A stretch of DNA of 55,139 nt from Campylobacteraceae bacterium (lineage in GTDB: Bacteria > Campylobacterota > Campylobacteria > Campylobacterales > Arcobacteraceae). The first letter of the stretch is position 1. Each line of letters starts with the position of its first letter. A program made the position numbers and the translations under genes. This document shows, piece after piece, positions 19,392-30,724 of this stretch. Location: contig JABJGE010000054.1 in NCBI GenBank assembly GCA_018662405.1, positions 1 through 55,139 of the forward strand, read 5' to 3'. The notes under the pieces are model-generated. The model saw nothing but the letters and a program-made list of their open reading frames with translations, made no database searches and was not told the DNA's origin.

Positions 19392-19468
19392 TGGTGGGTC
19401 ATGAAGGACTCGAACCTTCGACCACTCGGTTATGAGCCGAGTGCTCTAACCAGCTGAGCTAATGACCC
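19392..19468 (-). tRNA. tRNA with CAU anticodon: elongator Met or Ile2
   Basis: The cloverleaf has acceptor GGGTCAT/ATGACCC, D-arm AGCTCAGCTGGTTAGAGC, anticodon stem ACTCG/CGAGT with loop containing CAT, and an encoded CCA after discriminator A. A fully paired first acceptor position excludes initiator tRNA. The anticodon stem-loop GGCTCATAACC resembles known Ile2 tRNAs, whose C34 is changed to lysidine by TilS to read AUA, but an elongator Met identity cannot be excluded. It is the first gene of the tRNA transcript. Confidence 0.9.
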
Positions 19469-19486
19469 TGGTTAAATGTGAGTGGA

Positions 19487-19492
19487 ATTATA
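19487..19492 (-). promoter_or_regulatory. -10 box of the tRNA promoter
   Basis: The minus strand reads TATAAT about 19 bases before the first tRNA base, placing the transcription start just upstream of it. No good -35 was found at 17 bases (GCTGTT). It is divergent from the guaA promoter. Confidence 0.55.
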
Positions 19493-19585
19493 ATGTGTAA
19501 CTACTTAGAAACAGCTTATATTATTTTATAAATAATATTGAAATATCAAGAAGTAATTTTCAGCAAAATAATACATTGCTTTAGA

Positions 19586-19591
19586 TACAAT
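19586..19591 (+). promoter_or_regulatory. -10 box upstream of guaA
   Basis: TACAAT lies 30 bases before the guaA ATG, within the tRNA-guaA divergent region. A -35 hexamer is not recognisable. The ribosome-binding site AAGGA is nine bases before the ATG. Confidence 0.45.
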
Positions 19592-19621
19592 GGGCATAGT
19601 AATTAAGAAGGATTATTTTAA

Positions 19622-21157
19622 ATGAAACATGTACCAATTTTAGTTTTAGATTTCGGAAGTCAATATACACAGTTAATTTCAAAAAGATTAAGAAATAGTG
19701 GATTTTATTCAGAAATTGTACCATATAATGAACCTATAGAAGATATTAAAGCAAGAAGTCCTAAAGGTATTGTATTAAGCGGTGGACCTGCATCAATATA
19801 CGCGGATGATGCTTATAAAGTTGATAGAGCTGTATTTGATTTAGGTTTACCAATTTTAGGTATTTGTTATGGTATGCAAACAATTGCACAATATTTAGGT
19901 GGTAGTGTAGTACCGGCAGATCATCATGAATATGGTAAAGCTAAACTTTCAATAGAATCTGATTCTGCAATTTTTAAAAATATTACAGATAATGAAATTG
20001 TTTGGATGTCTCATGGAGATAGAGTTGAATCTATTCCAGAAGGTTTTAAAACTATTGCTACTAGTGACAATTCACCATATGCTGCAATTGCAAATGAAGA
20101 TAAAAAAATATATGCATTTCAATATCACCCAGAAGTAACTCATAGTGTTGAGGGTGGAACAATGCTTGTTAATTTTGCAAAAGATATTTGTGAGTGTGAA
20201 AAAAATTGGAATATGGGTAATTTTGCAAAAGAACAAATTGCAAAAATCAAAGAACAAGTTGGTAACAAAAAAGTTTTATGTGGTGTAAGTGGTGGGGTAG
20301 ATAGCTCTGTTGTTGCTACTCTTTTATCTGAAGCTATAGGAGATCAGCTAGTACCGGTATTTGTTGATAATGGATTACTAAGAGGAAACGAAGTTGAAGA
20401 CGTTCAGAATATGTTTGCTAATAGAGGAATTGGACTAATTACTATTGATGCAAGTGAACAGTTTTTATCAAAATTAGCTGGTGTTACTGACCCTGAAACA
20501 AAAAGAAAAATAATTGGTGAAACATTTATTGAAGTATTTGACCAAGAAGCTAAAAAGCATGATGGTATTGAATTTTTAGCTCAAGGTACATTATATACTG
20601 ATGTTATAGAATCTGTATCTGTAAAAGGTCCTTCTAAGACAATTAAATCACATCATAATGTTGGTGGATTACCAGATTGGATGACTTTTGAACTTATTGA
20701 ACCTTTAAGAGAAATTTTTAAAGATGAAGTAAGAGAATTAGGACTTGAATTAGGACTTCCTTCTGTTATGATTGGTCGTCATCCTTTCCCTGGACCAGGA
20801 TTAGCTATTAGAATTATGGGTGATGTTAATTCTCCTGATTTAGAAATTTTAAGAAAAGCTGATATGATTATGCTTGATGTGTTAAGAGCAACAGGTTGGT
20901 ATAATAAAACATGGCAAGCATTTACAGTACTACTAAATGTAAAATCAGTAGGTGTTATGGGTGATAATAGAACTTATGATAATACTGCTTGTATTAGAAT
21001 TGTAAATGCTATTGATGGAATGACGGCAACATTTGCACATATTCCACATGATGTATTAGAAAATATGTCTAGAAGAATAATTAATGAAGTTGATGGAATT
21101 AATAGAGTTGTATACGATATCTCTTCTAAACCACCAGCAACAATAGAATGGGAATAA
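19622..21157 (+). CDS. guaA: GMP synthase (glutamine-hydrolysing)
   Basis: GuaA converts XMP to GMP using ATP and glutamine, the last step of guanine nucleotide synthesis. The 511 residues comprise a class I glutamine amidotransferase domain (nucleophile C82 in GICYG, with H169 and E171), an ATP pyrophosphatase domain with P-loop SGGVDSS at 223-229, and the C-terminal dimerisation domain ending IEWE. guaB, which makes its substrate, is 2.6 kb downstream on the same strand. No strong terminator separates it from the next gene. Confidence 0.98.
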   Translation: MKHVPILVLDFGSQYTQLISKRLRNSGFYSEIVPYNEPIEDIKARSPKGIVLSGGPASIYADDAYKVDRAVFDLGLPILGICYGMQTIAQYLGGSVVPADHHEYGKAKLSIESDSAIFKNITDNEIVWMSHGDRVESIPEGFKTIATSDNSPYAAIANEDKKIYAFQYHPEVTHSVEGGTMLVNFAKDICECEKNWNMGNFAKEQIAKIKEQVGNKKVLCGVSGGVDSSVVATLLSEAIGDQLVPVFVDNGLLRGNEVEDVQNMFANRGIGLITIDASEQFLSKLAGVTDPETKRKIIGETFIEVFDQEAKKHDGIEFLAQGTLYTDVIESVSVKGPSKTIKSHHNVGGLPDWMTFELIEPLREIFKDEVRELGLELGLPSVMIGRHPFPGPGLAIRIMGDVNSPDLEILRKADMIMLDVLRATGWYNKTWQAFTVLLNVKSVGVMGDNRTYDNTACIRIVNAIDGMTATFAHIPHDVLENMSRRIINEVDGINRVVYDISSKPPATIEWE

Positions 21158-21212
21158 AAGTTAAATTTTAGAACTTACTAAATTTTGATTTTTCTAACCT
21201 AGAAAGTTTGGA

Positions 21213-22364
21213 ATGAAACAACAAGATAATAACTTACCAATTAGTGAAGATATTAAATCTCTTAATGTAAATATATTAGACGATAATATTTTTCACTATG
21301 ATTACAATATTAGACATCTTTTAAAAATTCAGAAAAGTAATATGGATGTAGAATCACCAGAATATATAGGTACATTCAGTAGCTTTATTGGTGAAGTCTA
21401 TGAAAACGTCATCTATGAATTATTAATAAGATATGCGGCTAAAAATGATTATATCACTAAGTTTATAGTAAAAGGTCCTCATCAGGATAATCATCAAAAT
21501 ATAAAAAATGGATTTTTAATAGATAGAAAATCACAGATTGTATATAAATCAGGATATAAAGACATTAGTGAGTTTGATGGCTTATTCTTTACTAAAGATA
21601 GTGTGTATTTTGTTGAAAGTACAATTGTTAAAGATACAATGAGTTTACGAAAAAGACTTAAAAAGAAAAAATCTCTTTTAGAAATATTATTTCCAAAATT
21701 AAAAGTTAAAGCATTAGTAATATTAAGTAAAGAAGCAACTGGATTAAACGTATTTCCAAAATATTGTACTTTATGGATTACAGATATATTGGATGTTACT
21801 TCAATATTAGAAAGATTAAAAAGTTTAGATAGAAGTAAATGTCAAGAATTTGTAAATATAAAGCATAACAAAATGACGGAAGTTTATAATTTAGAAGTTT
21901 CTAATTTTAAGTATTTTGCTACAATTAACTGGATATTAAGAAAATTAAAATCAAATGATAATTCTGTGTTAGATATTGATTTTCTTAAATCAATTGATCT
22001 TGAAAGATATTTTGATATCTATACGAAAATATTTGTTGGATTTACAACAACAGATGAATTTAAAAAATTACATTCTAATACCAAAGATAATAGTTTAAAA
22101 GAAATTATTAATGCAAAAATTCAAGATGATAAGTATTACATAGCAATAGAGAAGACACATAGAGGACAATTTATAATTGTTTACTTTACTAAAATAAAAA
22201 ATGGAAAACTAAAAAGAATTGAAATTATTGGTAATAAGGTTTCTATTGCAAATAAAGACGCTAAAGGATTTACTTTTTCAGAAATTAAATACCTAAAATA
22301 TGTTTTTAAGCCATACCATAAGCTAGAAAGTACTGATATAAAATCTGTAATAAATTTAATATAA
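21213..22364 (+). CDS. Conserved-looking protein of unknown function, possibly PD-(D/E)XK nuclease-like
   Basis: This 383-residue soluble protein was not recognised by family. Residues 61-72 (EVYENVIYELL) could be an N-terminal helix with Glu. The strands around DISEFDGLFF (D122) and VYFVEST (E135) are spaced like the Asp and Glu of the PD-(D/E)XK nuclease core, with K140 nearby; this is a pattern match by eye only. A basic segment RKRLKKKKS follows. There are no membrane segments. The ribosome-binding site is poor. It is 55 bases after guaA and 57 before gatA, on the same strand. Codon usage looks like its neighbours. Confidence 0.7.
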   Translation: MKQQDNNLPISEDIKSLNVNILDDNIFHYDYNIRHLLKIQKSNMDVESPEYIGTFSSFIGEVYENVIYELLIRYAAKNDYITKFIVKGPHQDNHQNIKNGFLIDRKSQIVYKSGYKDISEFDGLFFTKDSVYFVESTIVKDTMSLRKRLKKKKSLLEILFPKLKVKALVILSKEATGLNVFPKYCTLWITDILDVTSILERLKSLDRSKCQEFVNIKHNKMTEVYNLEVSNFKYFATINWILRKLKSNDNSVLDIDFLKSIDLERYFDIYTKIFVGFTTTDEFKKLHSNTKDNSLKEIINAKIQDDKYYIAIEKTHRGQFIIVYFTKIKNGKLKRIEIIGNKVSIANKDAKGFTFSEIKYLKYVFKPYHKLESTDIKSVINLI

Positions 22365-22371
22365 TTTTAGA

Positions 22372-22377
22372 TATAAT
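22372..22377 (+). promoter_or_regulatory. -10 box upstream of gatA
   Basis: TATAAT occurs 44 bases before the gatA start, within the only gap between the unknown gene and gatA. Downstream, AGGGTTTACCCT (22395-22406) is a small palindrome in the leader. The -35 region is inside the preceding coding sequence and is not recognisable. Confidence 0.45.
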
Positions 22378-22421
22378 CTCCATAATTTACATATAGGGTT
22401 TACCCTCATTAGGAGACATAA

Positions 22422-25248
<2,827 letters not shown>

Positions 25249-25252
25249 AAAT

Positions 25253-25283
25253 AAATAAAAGAGGATTATTTCCTCTTTTATTT
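25253..25283. terminator. Bidirectional terminator between guaB and the NDH-2-like gene
   Basis: AAATAAAAGAGGA and TCCTCTTTTATTT form a 13-base stem around a TTATT loop, with T-runs on both strands. It serves the converging guaB (plus) and flavoprotein (minus) genes; its right arm overlaps the last codon and stop of the latter. Confidence 0.85.
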
Positions 25284-26459
25284 TCTTAGTTTATATCCAT
25301 TGTTTAATCTAAGTATTAATCCATAGTGATACATCTTTGTAATCACTTTTTTCAATAAATATGCTAAATAACCTTTTACTTTAAATTTATTTAAAATATT
25401 ACCAACGGCATAATGCCCACCAAGAGCTACAAACATACCATCTATATGCCCTTCATAAGCCTCTAGTTTTTTACCATTTATAGTAGCAATAATATTTTTA
25501 GCTACATTTTGTGCACATTGTTCAGCTATTTGAGATGTAGGAGGTAAAAAATTACCATTTTTATCTTGAATTTGAGCACAATCACCAATAGCATAAATAT
25601 CATGGTATCCATTAATATTTAAATATTTATTAACTATAAATTGATTTAATTTATTTTTTTCTACATCAAAAGTATCATTTAAACCATCTGCTTTAATACC
25701 ACCTGTAAATATCATAAAATCGTATTCTATTTCATCATTATTTTGTAGTATTACTTTATCTTTTTGTACACTTGATATAAATGATTTAGTCATAACATCT
25801 ACACCAAGAGACTTTAACCTTTTCATAGTATTATTAATAATATATTGATCCATTCCATTAAGTATTGAATCATATGCCTCAATCAAAATAATAGATATAT
25901 TACTATATTTTATACCACTACTTTTAGTAAATTTTTTAGAAATATATGCCATTTCAGCAGCAATTTCTACTCCACTTAGGCCTGCACCACCAATAATTAC
26001 ATTAAATTTTTTATCACCACTATGACGTACCTTTTTATAGATAATATGCTCAAACTTTGTTTTTAACTCATATGCTCTATCTAAAACTTTAACACCATAT
26101 GTATTTTCTTCTAATCCATCAATAAATATAGGAAAATTTGTCTTAGCTCCTGTTGCAATAATTAATTTATCGTACTTGATAGTTTGATTAGTAGTTTCTA
26201 TTTCATATTGTAATGGATCTATATTAATTGCTTCTTCATTGATAAATTTAATATCTTTTGAAAATCCAATACACCATTGTTTAATATCAACAGTAATATC
26301 ACAAATATCATATTTTCCAGCTATATACCCATAGGCTTCTGTTTGCATGTAATGGTAAGGGTTGGAGTCTATTAATGTAATATGAATATTTTTATTTTTT
26401 ATAAGTTTTTCTACAGCTCGTAGTCCACCATATCCAGCACCGATTATGACTATATTCAA
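25278..26459 (-). CDS. NAD(P)/FAD-dependent oxidoreductase, type II NADH dehydrogenase-like
   Basis: The 393-residue protein has the FAD Rossmann motif IIGAGYGGLRA at residues 4-14, ATGAKTNFP, a second nucleotide site with GGAGLSGVEIAAE, and the flavin motif AIGDCAQ. The arrangement matches NDH-2, which feeds electrons from NADH to quinone at the cytoplasmic membrane face without pumping protons. A basic, hydrophobic C-terminus (FKVKGYLAYLLKKVITKMYHYG) could anchor it to the membrane. It starts with TTG behind AAGGA. Sulfide:quinone reductase is an alternative family, but its catalytic cysteines are not evident. Confidence 0.85.
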   Translation of the reverse strand: MNIVIIGAGYGGLRAVEKLIKNKNIHITLIDSNPYHYMQTEAYGYIAGKYDICDITVDIKQWCIGFSKDIKFINEEAINIDPLQYEIETTNQTIKYDKLIIATGAKTNFPIFIDGLEENTYGVKVLDRAYELKTKFEHIIYKKVRHSGDKKFNVIIGGAGLSGVEIAAEMAYISKKFTKSSGIKYSNISIILIEAYDSILNGMDQYIINNTMKRLKSLGVDVMTKSFISSVQKDKVILQNNDEIEYDFMIFTGGIKADGLNDTFDVEKNKLNQFIVNKYLNINGYHDIYAIGDCAQIQDKNGNFLPPTSQIAEQCAQNVAKNIIATINGKKLEAYEGHIDGMFVALGGHYAVGNILNKFKVKGYLAYLLKKVITKMYHYGLILRLNNGYKLRK

Positions 26460-26579
26460 TTTTATTCCTTAAATAATAAATTTATAGTGTAATAATACAA
26501 TAATAATATAGCAATTAAGCAGTATATGTAATCATAATTTTTTAAAATATTAAAAAGCTTATTAAGTAAAATATTTTTT

Positions 26580-26623
26580 AGTATTTATAAACATAAATAC
26601 TGATATAATATATGCATAAATAC
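26580..26623 (+). promoter_or_regulatory. Repeated ATAAATAC motif around the metY promoter, candidate operator
   Basis: AGTATTTAT and ATAAATACT form a nine-base inverted repeat (26580-26601) with a four-base spacer. CATAAATAC occurs again at 26615-26623 as a direct repeat, 23 bases after the first. The repeats bracket the metY -10 box, as expected for a repressor or activator site controlling methionine synthesis. It is not a MetJ box, and no riboswitch fold was seen. Confidence 0.5.
26601..26609 (+). promoter_or_regulatory. Extended -10 promoter element of metY
   Basis: TGATATAAT provides the TG-n extension and a consensus -10 box. It is 26 bases before the chosen metY ATG. The -35 region is occupied by the inverted repeat and has no TTGACA-like sequence. 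Confidence 0.6.
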
Positions 26624-26635
26624 AAGGATAATATA

Positions 26636-27892
26636 ATGCATCAACAAACACTAGCTTTACACGCAGGATATGAAAAAGACACTCAAGGAACTATGGCTGT
26701 TCCTATTTATATGAGTACAGCTTATGAATTTAGAGATAGTGAGCATGCTGCTAATTTATTTGCTTTAAAAGAACTAGGTAATATTTATACTAGACTTATG
26801 AATCCTACAAGTGCAGTATTTGAAAAAAGATTTGCAGAACTTGAAGGTGGTGTTGCTGCTATTGCAACTGCTAGTGGAATGAGTGCAATATTTTCAACTA
26901 TTGTAAACCTTTGTGAAGTTGGAGATAATATACTTGTTGCAAATGCTGTTTATGGAGGTACATCAACATTAACTGATCACACTATAAAAAGATTTGGTAT
27001 TGAAACAAGAAAATTTGATGTTGCTAATCCGAGTAACTTAGAAGAATTAATTGATGAAGATACTAAGATGATTCTATTTGAATCATTATCAAATCCTAAT
27101 CTACAAGTTGCAGACTTTAAAACTATTGTTGATATTGCTAATAAACATAATATTATTACAGTTGTTGATAATACTGTAGCAACTCCAATTTTATGTAATC
27201 CTATTAAATTAGGTTGTGATATAGTTGTACATAGTACAAGTAAATATACAACTGGACAAGGTCTTGCTCTTGGTGGTATTATAGTTGATAGTGCTACAAG
27301 TGGTGAAAAAATTAAAGGGAACGATAGATATTCACATTTTAATGAACCAGATGATTCTTATCATGGACTAGTATATTCAGATCTTCCTTTTCCTCCATTT
27401 ATAATGAGAATATTATTAAGTGTCTTAAGAGATTTGGGTGCGGCACCATCTCCATTTAATTCATGGTTAATGATTCAAGGACTTGAAACATTAACATTAA
27501 GAATGAAAGAACATAGTGCTAGTGCATTAAAAGTAGCACAATACTTAGAATCAAATGAGAAAGTTAAAAAAGTAAATTACCCAGGTTTAGAATCTGATTC
27601 AAACTATACTAGAGCACAACAATATTTAATTGGTGGAAATAGTGGGTTGTTGAGTTTTGAGGTTGATTCATTAGAAACAGCAAAAACTATAGTAGATAAT
27701 ATAGAAATTTTTTCTTGTGTTGTAAATATTGGTGATTCAAAATCAATTATTACGCATCCTGCTTCTACTACACACCAGCAATTAAGTGCTCAAGAATTAG
27801 AACAATCAGGAATTGGAGCAGGACTTATTAGATTATCAATTGGTTTAGAAAATGCAGATGATTTAATAGAAGCATTAAAAAAAGTATTATAG
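26636..27892 (+). CDS. metY: O-acetylhomoserine sulfhydrylase
   Basis: MetY makes homocysteine directly from O-acetylhomoserine and sulfide, with pyridoxal phosphate. The 418-residue length and the internal insert after the PLP lysine separate it from the shorter cystathionine gamma-synthases. K203 in HSTSKYTTGQG binds PLP, and ASGMSAIF and YTRLMNPT are family signatures. I chose the ATG eight bases after AAGG; an upstream ATG at 26612 lacks such a site. metX, which makes its substrate, follows after 12 bases. Confidence 0.96.
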   Translation: MHQQTLALHAGYEKDTQGTMAVPIYMSTAYEFRDSEHAANLFALKELGNIYTRLMNPTSAVFEKRFAELEGGVAAIATASGMSAIFSTIVNLCEVGDNILVANAVYGGTSTLTDHTIKRFGIETRKFDVANPSNLEELIDEDTKMILFESLSNPNLQVADFKTIVDIANKHNIITVVDNTVATPILCNPIKLGCDIVVHSTSKYTTGQGLALGGIIVDSATSGEKIKGNDRYSHFNEPDDSYHGLVYSDLPFPPFIMRILLSVLRDLGAAPSPFNSWLMIQGLETLTLRMKEHSASALKVAQYLESNEKVKKVNYPGLESDSNYTRAQQYLIGGNSGLLSFEVDSLETAKTIVDNIEIFSCVVNIGDSKSIITHPASTTHQQLSAQELEQSGIGAGLIRLSIGLENADDLIEALKKVL

Positions 27893-27904
27893 GTATATTC
27901 TATA

Positions 27905-29011
27905 GTGATAATTGAGACAAAAAAAGCATCTTTTAATCAACCACTTTATCTTGAAAGTGGTAGAGTATTACAAGAGTATGAAGTTGCATATGAAACTTAT
28001 GGACATTTAAATAGTGATAAGTCAAATGTAATAATAATTACTCATGCTTTAAGTGGTTCGCATCATGCAGCAGGATATTATGAAGGTGATAGAAAGCCAG
28101 GCTGGTGGAATGATTTTATAGGTGATAATAAGCCAATAGATACAAATAAGTATTTTGTAATTTGTATGAATAATATAGGATCATGTTTTGGTTCGACTTC
28201 ACCACAAAGTATTGATCCTTCAACATCAGAAGCATATAGATTTAGATTCCCTGTATTAACTATTACAGATATTGTAAAAGCTCAAATTTCAGTTTTAAAA
28301 TCACTTGATATTCATAGTGTTCATGCAGTTATTGGTGGGTCAATGGGTGGAATGCAAGCTTTATGTTATGCTATTGAATATCCTGATTTTGCTAAACATA
28401 TAGTTGCCTTGGCAACTACTGCTTATACAAGACCTTGGGCAATTGCATTTAATAAAGTGGTTACAGAAGCAATACGAAAAGATCCTGATTTTAAAGATGG
28501 ATATTACAATACAGAAGATATAAAAGAAAATGGATTAAATGGCTTAGCTATTGGAAGAATGGCTGGACATATTTCATATTTAAGCCCTAGCAGTATGAAT
28601 GATAAATTTGGAAGAAAATATGTAAACCAAGATGGTTTATATGAATTATTTGGTAGGTTTGAAGTAGAACGATACCTTGAATATAATGGATATAATTTTC
28701 CACATAATTTTGATCCATTAAGTTATCTTTATATTATGAAAACAATGAATATATTTAATGCTTCAAGAGGTAGTGATACATTAGAGCAAAGTTTATCTAC
28801 AATTACATCTAAATTACATTTACTTTCATTTTCTGGTGATTTATTATTTAAGCCAGAAGAAATGGAAGAAATATATAATACAATGATCAATATTGGTAAA
28901 GAAGATTTAGTAACATATAAAATGATAGATAGTGATTATGGGCATGATGCTTTTTTAGTAGAAGTTGATAAATTTGGGGATTATATAAAAAATCTTATAG
29001 AGGATAATTAA
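27905..29011 (+). CDS. metX: Homoserine O-acetyltransferase
   Basis: MetX activates homoserine with acetyl-CoA for methionine synthesis. It is an alpha/beta hydrolase of 368 residues with the nucleophile S146 in GGSMGGMQ, and with Asp in SFSGDLLF and His in DYGHDAF completing the triad. Acetyl rather than succinyl specificity is inferred from the partner MetY. The start is GTG, and the stop overlaps the xseB ATG by one base. Confidence 0.96.
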   Translation: MIIETKKASFNQPLYLESGRVLQEYEVAYETYGHLNSDKSNVIIITHALSGSHHAAGYYEGDRKPGWWNDFIGDNKPIDTNKYFVICMNNIGSCFGSTSPQSIDPSTSEAYRFRFPVLTITDIVKAQISVLKSLDIHSVHAVIGGSMGGMQALCYAIEYPDFAKHIVALATTAYTRPWAIAFNKVVTEAIRKDPDFKDGYYNTEDIKENGLNGLAIGRMAGHISYLSPSSMNDKFGRKYVNQDGLYELFGRFEVERYLEYNGYNFPHNFDPLSYLYIMKTMNIFNASRGSDTLEQSLSTITSKLHLLSFSGDLLFKPEEMEEIYNTMINIGKEDLVTYKMIDSDYGHDAFLVEVDKFGDYIKNLIEDN

Positions 29012-29202
29012 TGAATGAAGAAAAAGATATTAATTTTGAGAATAAAATTAAATCAGCTAAAAATATATTAGATAAGTTGATTGATCCAGAAATTACATTG
29101 CAAAAAAGTGTAAATATATATAAAGATGGAATGAAAGAGTTAGAAGAGGCTCAAAAGTTACTTGATGATGCTAAGTTTAAATATGAAGAGTATGTAAAAT
29201 AA
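29011..29202 (+). CDS. xseB: Exodeoxyribonuclease VII small subunit
   Basis: XseB partners the catalytic XseA in degrading single-stranded DNA. The 63-residue helical chain has the family pattern NFENKIKSAKNILDKL, then ITLQKSVNIYKDGMKEL and LLDDAKFKYEEY. It is translationally coupled to metX through a TAATG overlap. xseA is not in the window. Confidence 0.88.
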   Translation: MNEEKDINFENKIKSAKNILDKLIDPEITLQKSVNIYKDGMKELEEAQKLLDDAKFKYEEYVK

Positions 29203-29204
29203 TT

Positions 29205-29894
29205 ATGATAGATTTTAATAGTTACTTTAATAGACAAATACAACTTTGGGGAGAAGATACACAAAGGTCTTTACAAAGTAAAAAAATAGCTATTATAGGC
29301 TGTGGTGGTTTAGGATGTAGTATTGCTATATCTCTCGGAGCTAGTGGAATAGGGCATATTGATTTAGTTGACTTTGATGAGGTTGGTGTACATAATATAC
29401 ATAGACAAATTGGATTCAAAGTAGGTGATGAAGGTTCTAAAAAATGTGATGTATTAGGTGCTCTTCTAAAAGACAGATGTCCCTTTGTAGAAGTAAATTC
29501 TTTTGATAGTGATTTTGAGAATTTTATTAAAGATAATAATACTAAATATGATTTAATCTTAGATGCTACAGATAATTTACCTGTAAGAGCTTTAATTAAT
29601 GAGTATTGTAAAGAAAATAGTATTCCTTGGATCTATGGAAGTGTTGAGCAGTTTCATGGTCAAGTTTGTTTCTTTAAAGATTCTAGTTTTAGTAGTGTTT
29701 TTACAATTAGTGATCATAAACCTGCTGGTATTACAGCACCAATAGTGATACATATAGCTTCATTGCAAGCAAACCTTGCATTAAGATATTTAGCTAATTT
29801 ATCAGTACAGGCAGATAAATTATATTATTTATCTTTTAATAACGAAGGCGAATTAGATACAAAAAAATTTAATTTACCTAAAGAGGAAGTATAA
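29205..29894 (+). CDS. ThiF/MoeB/HesA-family E1-like protein without the usual zinc cysteines
   Basis: The 229-residue protein has the E1-like adenylation fold: an NAD-like loop GCGGLGCSIAIS at 32-43, DFDEVGVHNIHRQIGF at 56-71 with the Asp and Arg that hold ATP, and DATDNLPVRALIN at 120-132. Canonical ThiF and MoeB have two CxxC pairs and an active cysteine near positions 165-240; here that region reads SSVFTISDHKPAGITAP, with no cysteine after C155. It probably adenylates a C-terminal Gly-Gly protein or another acid, but the usual sulfur transfer is doubtful. It lies two bases after xseB and directly abuts tyrA. Confidence 0.85.
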   Translation: MIDFNSYFNRQIQLWGEDTQRSLQSKKIAIIGCGGLGCSIAISLGASGIGHIDLVDFDEVGVHNIHRQIGFKVGDEGSKKCDVLGALLKDRCPFVEVNSFDSDFENFIKDNNTKYDLILDATDNLPVRALINEYCKENSIPWIYGSVEQFHGQVCFFKDSSFSSVFTISDHKPAGITAPIVIHIASLQANLALRYLANLSVQADKLYYLSFNNEGELDTKKFNLPKEEV

Positions 29895-30722
29895 ATGACT
29901 TTTGGAATTGTTGGATTGGGTCTAATGGGTGGCTCTTTTGGTAAAGCATTAAAGAAATATAATCTTGCAATAAATGTATATGGATATGATCATAATAAAG
30001 TGCATCAATCTCAAGCCTTAGAATTAGGTTTGGTTGATAAAATATGTACACTTGAAGAACTTAAAAAGTGTGATGTAATTATTTTAGCAATACCAGTTGA
30101 TGGAATAATTGCTTTTATGCAACATATAAAAGATATTGATATTAATACAACAGTAATTGATCTTGGTAGTACAAAAGAGATTATAGTAAATAATATACCT
30201 ACAAGTATAAGAAAAAACTTTATAGCTGCTCATCCTATGACAGGTACAGAAAAATTTGGTCCTAAATCTGCAATTGATAATCTTTATGAAGAAAAGATAG
30301 TTGTATTATGTAATCTTGAAGATAATAGTGCATTACATATAGAAAGAACTAAAAATATTTTTGAAAATATGAATATGAAGATTGTATATATGGATGCAAA
30401 AGAACATGACATACATGCTTGTTATATGAGTCATTTACCACATGCAATATCATTTGGATTAGCATATACTGTTATGGATCATGAAGCACCTAGAGAGATT
30501 ATTACATTAGCAGCGGGTGGATTTAGGGATATGAGTAGAATTGCTAAAAGTTCTGCTGATATGTGGAATGATATTTTTAGACAAAATAGGGATAATTTAA
30601 TTGAATCTCTTGGAATTTTTGAAAAAAATATGTCTGATGCTAAGCAGATGCTTATTGATGAAGATTATGAAAATTTATCAAAATGGATAAACAAAGCTAA
30701 CAATCTACATAAAATTTTGTAA
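29895..30722 (+). CDS. tyrA: Prephenate dehydrogenase
   Basis: TyrA oxidatively decarboxylates prephenate to 4-hydroxyphenylpyruvate in tyrosine synthesis. The 275 residues begin with the NAD loop GIVGLGLMGGSFG. They continue with DLGSTKEIIV, AAHPMTGTEKFGP and the catalytic SHLPHAISFGLA. It is monofunctional: no chorismate mutase or ACT domain is attached. It starts one base after the E1-like gene stop and converges on folP with only two bases between stops. Confidence 0.95.
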   Translation: MTFGIVGLGLMGGSFGKALKKYNLAINVYGYDHNKVHQSQALELGLVDKICTLEELKKCDVIILAIPVDGIIAFMQHIKDIDINTTVIDLGSTKEIIVNNIPTSIRKNFIAAHPMTGTEKFGPKSAIDNLYEEKIVVLCNLEDNSALHIERTKNIFENMNMKIVYMDAKEHDIHACYMSHLPHAISFGLAYTVMDHEAPREIITLAAGGFRDMSRIAKSSADMWNDIFRQNRDNLIESLGIFEKNMSDAKQMLIDEDYENLSKWINKANNLHKIL

Positions 30723-30724
30723 AA

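Noticed and set aside
22395-22406. AGGGTTTACCCT palindrome before gatA as a riboswitch or operator
   Set aside because: The stem is only four to five bases; too short to claim a function.
26612-26635. Upstream ATG of metY
   Set aside because: It lies at the likely transcription start with no ribosome-binding site; the ATG at 26636 follows AAGG at normal spacing.
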